Origin: Desulfovibrionales bacterium
GTDB lineage: Bacteria > Desulfobacterota > Desulfovibrionia > Desulfovibrionales > Desulfonatronaceae
NCBI GenBank assembly: GCA_007693505.1
Contig: REDL01000062.1
Coordinates: 1-48,704, forward strand
DNA: 48,704 nucleotides
Direction of reading: 5' to 3'
Part shown: one piece after another, positions 33,501-42,890 of the stretch
Layout: every line of letters begins with the position of its first letter
How positions within the stretch are numbered: position 1 is the stretch's first letter
Position numbers and translations under genes: made by a program
Notes under the pieces: generated by a model
Told to the model about the DNA's origin: nothing
The model's input: only the letters and a program-made list of their open reading frames with translations
The model's database searches: none

Positions 33501-33757
33501 CTACGCCGGCTTTTTCTCTTTGTCCTTAACCAAATGACGGATCAGCCGTTCAGGGTCCAGGATTACCAACATACTGACATCCTTGAAACTTGTTTCGGGC
33601 TTGACCACGAACTCCACGTAACTTTCCTGACTATCCAGCATCCCGTTGGCTTTTTCCACGCGGTCCATGCAGACCCCCGGAATCTCGCCCAGGTCGTCCA
33701 CCAACATTCCGACTTTGGTGGAGCCTGCCGTGTGACCACCACGACCTGCGTTTCCAT
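33501..33757 (-). pseudogene. Truncated, frameshifted cheW remnant
   Basis: The minus strand encodes the C-terminal half of a CheW. METQVVVVT lies in one frame, then after a one-base shift near 33730 AGSTKVGMLVDDLGEIPGV, LDSQESYVEFVVKPE and VSMLVILDPERLIRHL follow. In the first frame a TAG stop lies just upstream (about 33766), and no N-terminal CheW half is found beyond it. The gene is therefore broken. It sits 375 bases before the divergent MCP at 34134 and may be the relic of an adaptor that once served that receptor. The rest of 33382-34133 shows no gene; a GC hairpin lies at about 34000-34017. Confidence 0.75.
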
Positions 33758-34133
33758 GCCGTTTTCCTAGTCCTCCCGATAGCTGGAACCACACCCACAC
33801 CGAGGAGCCCACCAGTCGCGGAAAGACAAGGGCCGTCCCATGGCGGGAAACTTGGGTGGACACCCAGATCCGCCTCCCCCTTCTGATCGTATGAGGAGGA
33901 GGAAATGGTCGACCGGATGAAAGAGCGGAGTTACGACAAAAGGCATCCTGCTTTGCCGGAAACTGTTTTTGGGAGTCCGGCCCTTGGGGCCGCCCGGTAT
34001 GGGCGGGCTTTACTTTTACCAAGAAAACTGTTTGGAATATGATGAAAAAGGCATCAAGGCACGCTTTACCCTCAAACTCCCGCTCACTTCGATTTCCCGT
34101 ATCCCACCCAGAAAGCCAAGGAGACAGGCTCAT

Positions 34134-35723
34134 ATGGATACCTCTAAGCTTGCCGTTCCAGCCGTTGGACTCGGCGTCCTTGTCACCATCGGCAGTGCCC
34201 TCACCACGCTTTTCATTGGCGCCTCCGTGGTCACTGGAGCCATTATTTCGGCTCTTGCGGGTCTCTTTGCCTTGGCCCTGGTAGGGACGCCCCTGTTGCT
34301 TCAGAATCGTTCCTTGACCCAGGCTTCCTCCGAGTTGAATAATCTTGCTGCTGGAAATTTTCAAAAGGCCACCCTGGAGTCCAATCGGAATGCAAAAAGT
34401 CTGCCGGATCTATTCGCCGCCCTGGAGGCCGTATCCCACGTTTTGAAGTACGAAAAAGGCATGAACAAGGGCATTGTTGAAGGACTCCCCATGCCCTTTC
34501 TCCTGGTAGACACCAAGGAACGGACAACATTCTCCAACCAGGCCTGCATGGATATGCTCCAGATCGACGGCCCCCCGGACAAGCAGTATGGCCGAACCCT
34601 GGCCGAAATCTTCTACAACGACCCTGCGCGCCAGACCCTGGTGGGCAAAGCCATGCAAACTGGGGAGGTGTTCAAGAACACGGAAGTCTCCATCCAGGGC
34701 CACAAAGGCGGAGTGCGGCATGTCCTGGCCAACGTGTATCCGCTCCATGATTTGGACGGGGTCTGCATTGGCGGTTTTGGGCTGTACCTGGACATGACGG
34801 CCCTGAAGACCCGGGAAACCCAGATTAGTGAGCAGAATGAATGCATCTCCCGGGCAGCTGAACAGGCCACAAAAGTCTCCAACTCCATGGCCTCGGCAGC
34901 GGAGGAACTGGCCGCTCAGGTGGAGCAGGCCAGCCGAGGGGCCGAGGAGCAGCGGGACAGGACCGGCGAGACGGCCACGGCCATGGAGGAAATGAACGCC
35001 ACGGTCCTGGAGGTGGCCAGAAACGCCTCCCAGGCCGCCGAGGCATCGGACCTGTCGCGGACCAAGGCTATGGAGGGTGCGAAAGTGGTGGGGGAATCCG
35101 TGGCGGCCATCAACAAGGTCCAGCAACAGTCCGAGGAACTGAAAGCCAACCTCGGGCGGTTGGGGCAACAGGCCACCCAGATCGGTCGGATCATGACCGT
35201 GATCGAAGACATCGCGGACCAGACCAACCTCCTGGCCCTGAACGCAGCCATCGAGGCGGCCCGGGCCGGGGACGCGGGACGGGGATTCGCCGTGGTGGCT
35301 GACGAGGTGCGCAAACTGGCCGAGAAGACCATGAACGCCACCAAGGAGGTCGGGCAAGCCATCTCGGACATCCAGCACGGCACCAAGGAGAACATCGAGG
35401 GCATGGAAAAGGCCGCTGCGGCTGTTGCCAAGGCCACGGCCCGGGCCAACACCTCCGGCGAGACCCTACAGGAGATCCTGGTCCTGGCCGAACAGGCCGC
35501 GGACCAGGTCCGCTCCATCGCCACAGCCGCGGAACAACAGTCGGCCACCAGTGAGGAGATCAATCGCGGCGTGGAGGACATTAACCGCATCTCCGCTGAA
35601 ACCAGTGAGGTCATGAACCAGTCTGCCCAGGCCGTCTCTGAACTGGCCCGGATGGCCGCTGAATTGAACGCCATCATCGACGACATGCGGGCTCAGGCGA
35701 AGGACGAGTGCCCTGCGGAGTGA
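34134..35723 (+). CDS. Methyl-accepting chemotaxis protein with PAS domain
   Basis: A 529-residue receptor. Two closely spaced membrane segments (about 8-50) with almost no periplasmic loop mean sensing is cytoplasmic. A PAS domain follows (about 115-225: [20 protein letters not shown] read in part, [13 protein letters not shown]). The signalling tip is canonical ([23 protein letters not shown]). No C-terminal tethering peptide is present (ends KDECPAE). The start at 34134 follows AAGGAGACAGG. It is distant from the main chemosensory operon and lies beside a dead cheW, so it must use the CheW/CheA encoded elsewhere. It may report redox state or energy, as PAS-MCPs often do (inference). Confidence 0.9.
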   Translation: MDTSKLAVPAVGLGVLVTIGSALTTLFIGASVVTGAIISALAGLFALALVGTPLLLQNRSLTQASSELNNLAAGNFQKATLESNRNAKSLPDLFAALEAVSHVLKYEKGMNKGIVEGLPMPFLLVDTKERTTFSNQACMDMLQIDGPPDKQYGRTLAEIFYNDPARQTLVGKAMQTGEVFKNTEVSIQGHKGGVRHVLANVYPLHDLDGVCIGGFGLYLDMTALKTRETQISEQNECISRAAEQATKVSNSMASAAEELAAQVEQASRGAEEQRDRTGETATAMEEMNATVLEVARNASQAAEASDLSRTKAMEGAKVVGESVAAINKVQQQSEELKANLGRLGQQATQIGRIMTVIEDIADQTNLLALNAAIEAARAGDAGRGFAVVADEVRKLAEKTMNATKEVGQAISDIQHGTKENIEGMEKAAAAVAKATARANTSGETLQEILVLAEQAADQVRSIATAAEQQSATSEEINRGVEDINRISAETSEVMNQSAQAVSELARMAAELNAIIDDMRAQAKDECPAE

Positions 35724-35883
35724 TCAATGGCAGGTGAAGCCGCGCGCGCCGAGAGCAAACCACTCCCAGTGGCCGAGATATCGACCCTCCATTTAAAAAG
35801 CGGTTGCGCCTGTGCTACAAAATACTCTACTGATCGCAATATCTTGACGTATTAATTTGCAACAACAACTTTGGAAGCATAAT

Positions 35884-36156
35884 TTGCTAAATTTTGAACG
35901 GGATACAGACAAATCTCTTGAAAACAGCAAGAAACACGGCATTACCGTCCACGAGGCAAAATCCGTGTTTGCTGACACAAACGGCAAGCTCATCGATGAT
36001 CCAGACCATTCCGATGAGGAAGAGCGATACATTCTGCTTGGGTTGAGCGCCAACCTTCGGTTGCTTACCGTCTGCCACTGCTACCGTGAACAGGACAGCA
36101 CAATCCGGATCATCTCCGCCCGTAAAGCTACCAACCCAGAAGCAAAGAACTACTAA
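35884..36156 (+). CDS. brnT: BrnT-family ribonuclease toxin
   Basis: About 90 residues with the BrnT pattern: FERDTDKSLENSKKHGITV, AKSVFADTNGKLIDDPDHSDEEER (two parts), and IRIISARKATNPE. In this family the protein is an RNase-like toxin neutralised by BrnA. The start is a TTG at 35884 with GGAAG five bases upstream; a TTG at 35857 is the alternative. The region 35790-36200 is clearly more A+T-rich than the neighbouring genes, consistent with recent acquisition. The brnA frame follows at once. Confidence 0.82.
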   Translation: MLNFERDTDKSLENSKKHGITVHEAKSVFADTNGKLIDDPDHSDEEERYILLGLSANLRLLTVCHCYREQDSTIRIISARKATNPEAKNY

Positions 36157-36164
36157 AAAGAGAG

Positions 36165-36386
36165 CATCTTAGGCGCAAAGAGTACGACTTCTCCAAAGCC
36201 AGAAAAAACCCTTACGCGGCCCGGCTCAAAAAACAGATCACCCTCCGATTGGATGAAGAAGCCGTAGACTACTTCAAATCCATCTCGGAAGAAGTTGGTA
36301 TCCCCTACGAAAACCTCATCAACCTCTACTTGCGAGATTGCGCCGCATCTCAACGCACACTGGACTTGTCCTGGAAGGATGCGTGA
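36165..36386 (+). CDS. brnA: BrnA-family antitoxin frame without a standard start codon
   Basis: The frame encodes LRRKEYDFSKARKNPYAARL, then LKKQITLRLDEEAVDYF and GIPYENLINLYLRDCA, ending LDLSWKDA. These are the BrnA (ribbon-helix-helix) features in the right order, directly after brnT. No ATG or GTG occurs between the in-frame TAA at 36123 and the end. The only TTG is at 36246, which would remove the N-terminal third. The codon where the family's Met is expected reads CTT. Either an unusual start is used, the product is made by coupling to or slipping from brnT, or the antitoxin has been lost. The coordinates give the visible homology, not a proven start. Confidence 0.6.
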   Translation, partial: HLRRKEYDFSKARKNPYAARLKKQITLRLDEEAVDYFKSISEEVGIPYENLINLYLRDCAASQRTLDLSWKDA

Positions 36387-36438
36387 TCCAAATCTTGCCC
36401 GTATTGCAGGGAAAACCTTTGTCCTCACTCCCAAGCGC

Positions 36439-36469
36439 AAAAGGCCGGTGCTCTCGCACCGGCCTTTTT
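36439..36469. terminator. Bidirectional intrinsic terminator
   Basis: GGCCGGTGC (36443-36451) pairs with GCACCGGCC (36456-36464) across a 4-base loop, flanked by AAAA on the left and TTTTT on the right. Both strands therefore carry a hairpin followed by a T run. It lies between the brnA frame (plus) and acs (minus), which converge here. Confidence 0.85.
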
Positions 36470-36519
36470 CATGTAACGGTGTCGGCGGGACACGGCGCAC
36501 TCTGCCCTGCCGCCTTGGG

Positions 36520-38436
36520 TTAGTCTTCCAGCGTGGAGATGTCCCCAACCTCCTGACCGAGTTCCTCGGCCTTGAGCACCCGACGCATGATCTTGCCGCT
36601 GCGGGTCTTGGGCAGCTTGTCCCGGAACTCAATGGTTTTGACAATGGCCACAGGGCCGAGTTCATTGCGGATGTGCACCTTGAGTGTCTTGACCAACTCA
36701 TCGGACGCCTCGAAGCCTTCGGTGAGGGTGACGAAGGCCTTGGCCACCTCGCCCTTGATCTTGTCTGGGATACCGATGGCCGCGGCTTCGGCAACGGCCT
36801 TGTGGGCCACCAACGCGCTTTCCAGTTCCGCCGAACCCAGGCGGTGTCCGGCAATGTTCATCACGTCGTCGGAACGGCCCTGGATCCATATGTACCCATC
36901 CTCGTCCTTGCGCGCCATGTCCCCGGCCAGATACACGCCGGGGATCTTTTCCCAGTATGTCTTCTTGTAGCGCTCGGGGTCCTTGTAGAGGTTCCGAACC
37001 ATGGACGGCCAGGGTTTGCGAACGACCAGCAGCCCCCCCTTGCCCGCCGGCACCGAATTGCCCTTTTCATCCACCACATCCACGTCAATGGCCGGCAGCG
37101 GCTTGGTGCAGGAACCGGGTTTGAGCACGCTCACCGGCAAAGGGCTGACCATGATGGAGCCGGTTTCGGTCTGCCACCAGGTATCCACCAGGGGGCATTC
37201 GGAACGGCCGATATTCTTGTACATCCAGACCCAGGCCTCGGGGTTGATGGGCTCACCCACGGAGCCGAGAATGCGCAGGGAAGAGAGGTCGTGCTTCTTG
37301 GGGTATTGGGTACCGAAGCGCATCAGCATGCGCACCAAAGTCGGCGCGGTGTAGAGAATGGTTACCCCGTACTTGGCAATCAGGTCCCATACCCGGTCAG
37401 CCTGGGGATACAGCGGGTGGCCTTCAAAGATGACCGTGGTGGTTCCGGCGATGAGTGGTCCGTACACCACGTAGCTGTGGCCGGTGATCCAGCCGGCATC
37501 CGCTGTGCACCAGAAGATGTCCGTTGGCTTGATATCAAAAACCCAGTTCAGGGTCCGGTTGATGCCTACCTGGTAGCCTCCGTGGGTGTGCACGATGCCC
37601 TTGGGCTTGCCCGTGGTTCCGGAGCTGTAGAGCAGAAAAAGCATGTCCTCGGAATCCATGGACTCGGTCGGCGATTCGGAGCTTTCCGCCCGCACCAGTT
37701 CCTCGTACCAAAGGTCACGGGCTTCCTGCATTTCCACCTGAACGTTGGCCCGGTGGACAACGACCACCGTTTCCACGCTCTCGCAGTTGGGGCCGATCAA
37801 CGATTCGTCGACAATGGATTTCAGATGGACGGCCCGGCCGTTGCGGTAGAAACCATCTGCGGTGACGATGACCTTGGGCTGGGCATCTTCGATCCGATCA
37901 CGCATGGCCTTGGCCGAAAAACCGGCGAAAACCATGCTGTGAACCGCTCCGACCTTGGCTGTGGCCAGCATGGCGATCACGGTTTCCGGCAAGGGAGGCA
38001 TGTACAGTAAAACCCGGTCGCCCTTCTGGACGCCCAACGAGCGCAGGGCGTTGGCGAACTTGTTCACGGCCCGGTACAGCTCAAAATAGGTCATCTTCCG
38101 CGAGTCACCGGCCTCGCCTTCCCAGATGATGGCCAGCTTGTTCTTGTTGCCCGTCTTGATGTGCCGATCCAGAGCATTATGCACGATGTTGCATTTGGCC
38201 CCGGTGAACCATTTATAGAACGGGGCGTCGCTTTCATCCAACACCTTGTCCCATTTGCGATACCATTCCAATTCCTTGGCAGCTTCCTCCCAGTAGCCCA
38301 ACGGATCATCCATGGCCTGGCGGCGGGCATTCTCCAGGGTTTGCGGATTGGCATTGGCTTCAATGACCATCTGCGGCAAGGGCCGAAAGACGCGATCTTC
38401 TTGCAGCAAGGTTTCCAGGGCGCCGTCTTGTGACAT
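36520..38436 (-). CDS. acs: Acetyl-CoA synthetase (AMP-forming)
   Basis: A 638-residue enzyme making acetyl-CoA from acetate, ATP and CoA by way of acetyl-AMP. Visible motifs: the P-loop-like YSSGTTGKPKGIVH, TWWQTETGS, the GRSDDVMNIAGHR hinge, and the regulatory acetylation site PKTRSGK with Lys615. Its length is typical. GGAGGAGACATC precedes the ATG. It ends at the bidirectional terminator 36439-36469. The LytTR regulator gene is upstream on the same strand (204-base gap), and could control it. In an anaerobe it would serve acetate assimilation or recycling. Confidence 0.96.
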   Translation of the reverse strand: MSQDGALETLLQEDRVFRPLPQMVIEANANPQTLENARRQAMDDPLGYWEEAAKELEWYRKWDKVLDESDAPFYKWFTGAKCNIVHNALDRHIKTGNKNKLAIIWEGEAGDSRKMTYFELYRAVNKFANALRSLGVQKGDRVLLYMPPLPETVIAMLATAKVGAVHSMVFAGFSAKAMRDRIEDAQPKVIVTADGFYRNGRAVHLKSIVDESLIGPNCESVETVVVVHRANVQVEMQEARDLWYEELVRAESSESPTESMDSEDMLFLLYSSGTTGKPKGIVHTHGGYQVGINRTLNWVFDIKPTDIFWCTADAGWITGHSYVVYGPLIAGTTTVIFEGHPLYPQADRVWDLIAKYGVTILYTAPTLVRMLMRFGTQYPKKHDLSSLRILGSVGEPINPEAWVWMYKNIGRSECPLVDTWWQTETGSIMVSPLPVSVLKPGSCTKPLPAIDVDVVDEKGNSVPAGKGGLLVVRKPWPSMVRNLYKDPERYKKTYWEKIPGVYLAGDMARKDEDGYIWIQGRSDDVMNIAGHRLGSAELESALVAHKAVAEAAAIGIPDKIKGEVAKAFVTLTEGFEASDELVKTLKVHIRNELGPVAIVKTIEFRDKLPKTRSGKIMRRVLKAEELGQEVGDISTLED

Positions 38437-38640
38437 GATGTCTCCTCCTTGGCGGTGAGCTATGAACGTCGTGTAGGTAGTTAGGGTCCGCGGGGCACAA
38501 GGCCGATATACGAACCCCTCTCCGATTCAGGGTCGTGTTTCCGTTACGGATGCATCCAGAACATGATCCGGATACAATGGCGCATTGATTCTCGGCGAAA
38601 GGGAAGGGCGAAAGGGTAAACGGCAACGGTTGCCCGGCAC

Positions 38641-39504
38641 TCAGAGACCGAGAATCTGCTTCAAATCCGCGATTCGGCGGCGACTGACCGGCAGCTCAAT
38701 GCGCTTTTTCCCCGTGGTCCGGAGCATGAAATTGCTGCCCGGCAAGGAGGCAATTTCCGTAACCAGGTCCAGATTGACCAGGAACTTGCGATGTACCCGA
38801 AAAAAACGATGCGCTCGCAAACGGTCCTCAAGGTACTTCAGACGAAAGGAGGTCAAATACTTGTCCTGATTGGTGTGAACGAAACTGTAATCTTCATAAG
38901 CTTCCACAAAGACAATCTGGCTGTAGGGAACCAGAATAACCCGGCCCTCCAGGGTGATGGGTAGTTTCTCGATTTCCACGGGGCGGATCTGGTTGTAGTC
39001 CCAGGCCTGACGCAGGGCCTTGAGAAAATTGTCTTCGTCCTCCTCCTCCATGGCGATCTGCAGGGTTTCCTCATCGCCCTCGAACTCCACGCTTTTTTTG
39101 GAATTGCCCTCAGGTTCGGCAATATGTGCATCGGCCGGGAGCCGCCGCAAGCGGGCCAGGGTCCGTTGCAACCTCTCCGGGGAACATGGCCAGAGCAGGT
39201 AATCCGTGGCTCCCAACTCAAAAGCCTTGAAGGCCTGGGTTTCATCAGTGGCCAAAAACACCATAGCCGGGCGATGCTTGCGTTGCCCAAGAATCTGGGC
39301 CAGCTCCAGGCCACTGACCCCCTCGGGCAGTTCCATTCCCAGAAAAAAGGCATGGTAACCAACCCCTTCCAGCAGCTCCATGGCCTCAAAGGCGGAAACA
39401 GCCTCCCCCAGCACCTTGACCCCGTCCAATTCTCGCAACTGTTGCCGCAATTCGTGCCGCATGTGCGGATCAGGATGGACCAACAGTACACGAAGTTCGC
39501 TCAT
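38641..39504 (-). CDS. LytTR-type regulator with degenerate receiver domain
   Basis: A 287-residue regulator. The N-terminal domain (about 1-120) has a receiver fold, but key residues are replaced. The acidic pair is changed (HPDPH), the phosphoacceptor position reads Gly56 (FFLGMELP instead of FLDxxMP), and the conserved lysine is Trp105 (YLLWPCSPERL). It should not be phosphorylated. An acidic linker (EEEDEDNF) leads to a LytTR DNA-binding domain (about 185-287: VPYSQIVFVEAYEDYSFVHT in parts, FRVHRKFLVNLDLV). No partner kinase is adjacent. It is upstream of acs in the same direction, so acs control is plausible (inference). Confidence 0.88.
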   Translation of the reverse strand: MSELRVLLVHPDPHMRHELRQQLRELDGVKVLGEAVSAFEAMELLEGVGYHAFFLGMELPEGVSGLELAQILGQRKHRPAMVFLATDETQAFKAFELGATDYLLWPCSPERLQRTLARLRRLPADAHIAEPEGNSKKSVEFEGDEETLQIAMEEEDEDNFLKALRQAWDYNQIRPVEIEKLPITLEGRVILVPYSQIVFVEAYEDYSFVHTNQDKYLTSFRLKYLEDRLRAHRFFRVHRKFLVNLDLVTEIASLPGSNFMLRTTGKKRIELPVSRRRIADLKQILGL

Positions 39505-39805
39505 GACATCACCATTGCTTCCGGGTTCTCGTCGACGGATGCTCCAACGCTACATAAAATACGCCCATCATCAGCTCATGCCACTTTCAGCCCGAATCGG
39601 CAAGGCATGGTCGCTTCCTAGCCCATCTTCCAAACCACCGGCAAGAGCCGTCGGGAAGGCCACTCCTTTTGCCCTGACAACCAGGCAACACCTTCAGGCC
39701 GCCAAGCTTTGCAGGCCATGGTCCGCTCGAAGTCCATGATGCGCACAGCCGAATCCCGTGTGGACCATTGTTTCGAAAAACACACGGCAAAAAAATCCAG
39801 ATTCT
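39505..39805. other. Spacer without recognised features
   Basis: This 301-base gap lies between the LytTR regulator and mobA (both minus strand). I see no convincing reading frame, RNA gene or strong hairpin with a T run. It should hold the promoter of the LytTR regulator, but none stands out. Confidence 0.5.
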
Positions 39806-40432
39806 TCAGACAATCCCCTTTGACCAGGTTCCGGCCGTTGCGGTTTCCAGATGGCGCAACATGGAAAGATCGGCCGGATGATTGACGTTGAAAAACGGGG
39901 TGGCTTCGGAGCGTGGATATGGAATATGATGACGCATTTCTTCAGTCACAATTCTGTTAAGCTGATAAAGCCCGCGGTGAAATGCCTGTTCCAGCAGGGC
40001 CAGGGTCCCGGGTTCGTAGATTGCTACCAGGGCCTCGATATACCCGGTCTCTTCCTGCTGGAACGTGGTCATCAGCGCCGAATCCGGCTTTTCCCGCCAA
40101 GCGGTTTTCAGCCGACGCAATATCTGATCGTCCATCAACGGCAGGTCGCAGGATAACACCAGACAGGGCCGCTCAAGTTTCTTGAGGGCCGTGGCAATGC
40201 CGCCTCCTGGGCCGCATCCCGGCTCAGCGTCAAGAAAGCTCGGCACGTTCAGCCCATGATCCTCGGGAAGCCTGCCAACGATGTGCACAGTGGTACAGTG
40301 GCGTTTCAACAGATCCACGGACCGGGAAAGCAGGCTGACACCGGAAAAAACCACTCGTGTTTTATCCTGGCCCAGACGGCTGCTCTTGCCACCGGCCAGG
40401 ACAACCCCAGCCAACGCTCCCAATTGCTTCAT
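39806..40432 (-). CDS. mobA: Molybdenum cofactor guanylyltransferase
   Basis: A 208-residue enzyme that transfers GMP to molybdopterin to make the bis-MGD cofactor of formate dehydrogenases and related enzymes. The nucleotide-binding motif GVVLAGGKSSRLGQDK opens the protein and VLSCDLPLM carries the metal-binding Asp. FFNVNHPADL is the usual C-terminal motif. The start is 40432 or 40441. It lies 75 bases after fdhE in the same direction, so the pair likely forms a formate dehydrogenase maturation unit. Confidence 0.92.
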   Translation of the reverse strand: MKQLGALAGVVLAGGKSSRLGQDKTRVVFSGVSLLSRSVDLLKRHCTTVHIVGRLPEDHGLNVPSFLDAEPGCGPGGGIATALKKLERPCLVLSCDLPLMDDQILRRLKTAWREKPDSALMTTFQQEETGYIEALVAIYEPGTLALLEQAFHRGLYQLNRIVTEEMRHHIPYPRSEATPFFNVNHPADLSMLRHLETATAGTWSKGIV

Positions 40433-40507
40433 GGTCGCCATCCCCCGTTTTCCGCAGTGCCGCGTACCCGGTGATATTGGAATGGATGGGTGCTCGCAGG
40501 TACGAAG

Positions 40508-41407
40508 CTAGAACCCAAAAGCCGAGAGAGTCGGGCGGACATGCCCTCTGGATTGGGCCAGCACGTCCAGAGCCAGCGATTCCAGATCGTCCAGTACGGG
40601 AACGGAAATTCTGTCCAATTGCCGGAAGTCCGCGGTCTTGATGTACATGCGACAATGCTCACACAGTTCGACCCGGTACCCAGGCAACTCATCAACATTG
40701 AAGTACTGCAGTTTTTTCGGGTCCCGCTCTCCGCAGTACACACAACCAATCCGGCTGACGCGATAGGCACTGTGACAGTAGGAACAATGCATCATCCGAC
40801 ATCCCTCGCGCGTTTCCAGACTGGAGATATAGGGCAGGCTGCCACAGACAGGGCAGTGGCCGTGCTCCCACATTCCTTCCAGCGGGCGAGACGCGACGAT
40901 TTTTTCAGCAACGTCCCGGATGAATGGCGTCAAGGCACTTTGGGCCAGAAAAAAAAGCAGCTTCGGGGTACCCGGGGTTTTCTCGGCCCAGATGGCAAAA
41001 AAATCCTGATCTTCCTCCAGGTAGGCACGAAAAAGGCGCTCGGCTTCCAGTTCCTCGGTTTCCAGGGCCTCAATCACCCGATCCGCGCCAATCTCCAGTT
41101 CCGACCCGTAGCTTCGGATCTCCGGAAGGAGCGTGGACAAAAGTTGTGCTGCCCCGACGAAATCAACGGGGAAGGCGGCTCGCGGCAACAGGCTGGCCCC
41201 CTGAACATGCCGCTGCGGGTCGGTCAGTTCCGGCACAACCGCCGATGCAGCATCATTCTGCTCAGTCAGTTCGGCCTTGACCTGAAACTGCCTGTCCGCC
41301 ACGGTCTCCAGAAGCGCAAGCATCGCATCCGGAAATCCACCTTTCTTGCGAAGCGCGGCGATTTTCCGGGAAAAACGCCGCGCTTCCTTGTCACCATCAT
41401 TTTGCAT
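40508..41407 (-). CDS. fdhE: Formate dehydrogenase accessory protein FdhE
   Basis: A 299-residue protein with four CxxC pairs in the C-terminal half (CPVC, CSYC, CVYC, CEHC) that bind metal as rubredoxin-like knuckles, the hallmark of FdhE. The N-terminal half is helical. FdhE is needed for active respiratory formate dehydrogenase. The start at 41407 is set by GAAGGAGG; the frame extends 27 codons upstream. With mobA downstream, it implies a Mo/W formate dehydrogenase encoded elsewhere. That enzyme is often selenocysteine-containing, which agrees with the probable selenoprotein at 1568. Confidence 0.92.
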   Translation of the reverse strand: MQNDGDKEARRFSRKIAALRKKGGFPDAMLALLETVADRQFQVKAELTEQNDAASAVVPELTDPQRHVQGASLLPRAAFPVDFVGAAQLLSTLLPEIRSYGSELEIGADRVIEALETEELEAERLFRAYLEEDQDFFAIWAEKTPGTPKLLFFLAQSALTPFIRDVAEKIVASRPLEGMWEHGHCPVCGSLPYISSLETREGCRMMHCSYCHSAYRVSRIGCVYCGERDPKKLQYFNVDELPGYRVELCEHCRMYIKTADFRQLDRISVPVLDDLESLALDVLAQSRGHVRPTLSAFGF

Positions 41408-41660
41408 CACCCAATCCTCCTTCTGTGTATATCGACCCATGACACTTCCGGGATCAAAAGCAATCTGGCCACACTGTCTTTTTTCCATGTCGATCGAGCC
41501 AACTTGTTACTGCTGCAAGCCTTACTGGAACAATCACGGACAATCAATGACAAGCAGGGCGAACTTCGCTAGCATTTTGCGCATGGCGCTTCCATGGACG
41601 ACAAACACACCTTGTTTCGAATCAGGAACAGGCCCAAACAGCCATCGACCGAAAAACCCC

Positions 41661-42890
41661 ATGCTCAACACCATCCTGACCAAACTTCGCCATGCTCTCC
41701 AGGTATCGGCTACTGATAATCCGACAAAATCCACGGACAATACCGTGCTGGACGCAACCCTGCGTCAAGCCAGAGCCGCCGAACCGCCTCCGGTCGTCTG
41801 GCTTCTGGGTAAAACCCAGTCCGGCAAGACCTCCATCATCCGCTCCCTGACCGGCAGCCCGGATGCCCAGATCGGCAATGGTTTTCAAAGCTGCACCCGG
41901 ACCGCCCGTTTCTACGACCATCCGGGTGACGTTCCGGTCGTCCGTTTTCTGGATACACAGGGTTTGGGCGAGGTGGACTATGACCCTTCCGAAGACCTGG
42001 CATTCTGCGAATCCCAGGCCCAGCTGATCATTGCCGTGGTCAAGGTGACCGACAGTCTTCAGGACGCCGTTTTCGATGTTCTGCGGGCCGTGCGCCGGCG
42101 TCATCCGGACTGGCCCGTAATTGTGGCCCAGACCTGTCTGCACGAAACCTATCCGGCGGGCTCGGAGCACGTGCTCCCCTACCCCTTTGACACCCCCGGC
42201 TGGGAGCAGCGTGTCTTCCCGGACCTGGCCCGAAGCCTGCTTTTCCAACAAAACCAGCTCGGTACCTTGCCTGGGAACGGATCGGTCTCCTGGGTACCTG
42301 TGGACCTGACCCAGCCCGAAGATGACATCCAGCCCCCAGACTATGGCCTGGAAGCCCTTTGGGGCGCAATCCAGCGGGCTTCCCGGGTCGGCCTGGGTGA
42401 TCGATTGCGCGACGAAACTCGTCAGGCCGATCCCTTCAGCCAGGCCGCTCACCAGCAGATCGTGGGCTATGCCATGGCCTCGGCTGCCATGGGCGCCCTG
42501 CCCATGGTGGACATGGCGGGTTTACCGGCAATACAGATAAAAATGCTCTATAAACTTGGAGAAATGGCCAATTTCTCCTGGAACAAACGGCATATTGCCG
42601 AATTTTCAGCGCTGCTCGGTCCGGGCATCGTCACTGGCTATGGACTGCGCATGGCCGGTCGCAATGTGATCAAAATGATTCCGGTTCTGGGCCAGACAGG
42701 CGGAGCGGCCTATGGGGCGGCCAGCGGTGCTGCCCTGACATTTGCTTTTGGCAAGGCGGCCTGCTTCTATATGCATCAAAAGGCTCAGGGGGCTCCGGTT
42801 TCAGCCGAAGAGGTGCGCAAGGTGTTCACCGAAGCCGTTCAAAAAGGCCGAGAATTGATTCAATCGTTCAGAAACAAGGACCCGAAGTGA
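41661..42890 (+). CDS. P-loop GTPase with C-terminal DUF697-type membrane domain
   Basis: A 409-residue protein. The G1 loop GKTQSGKT is at 50-57, a T in the G2 region (CTRTARFYD), and G3 reads FLDTQGLGEVD. The usual NKxD (G4) motif is not evident (VAQTCLHE in its place). The C-terminal part (about 265-395) has small-residue-rich helices (GYAMASAAMGALPMVDMAGLPA in parts, GAAYGAASGAALTFAFG) like the DUF697 domain. The start is uncertain: 41661 has no clear ribosome binding site. It overlaps the next gene by 4 bases, forming a two-GTPase operon. The function is not known; a membrane or envelope-stress role is a guess. Confidence 0.78.
   Translation: MLNTILTKLRHALQVSATDNPTKSTDNTVLDATLRQARAAEPPPVVWLLGKTQSGKTSIIRSLTGSPDAQIGNGFQSCTRTARFYDHPGDVPVVRFLDTQGLGEVDYDPSEDLAFCESQAQLIIAVVKVTDSLQDAVFDVLRAVRRRHPDWPVIVAQTCLHETYPAGSEHVLPYPFDTPGWEQRVFPDLARSLLFQQNQLGTLPGNGSVSWVPVDLTQPEDDIQPPDYGLEALWGAIQRASRVGLGDRLRDETRQADPFSQAAHQQIVGYAMASAAMGALPMVDMAGLPAIQIKMLYKLGEMANFSWNKRHIAEFSALLGPGIVTGYGLRMAGRNVIKMIPVLGQTGGAAYGAASGAALTFAFGKAACFYMHQKAQGAPVSAEEVRKVFTEAVQKGRELIQSFRNKDPK

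Noticed and set aside
33501-34364. A 287-codon open frame on the minus strand as one gene
   Set aside because: Only the last 80 or so residues resemble a family (CheW C-terminus), and they need a frameshift to join the preceding strand. The rest is antisense to the MCP gene and its leader.
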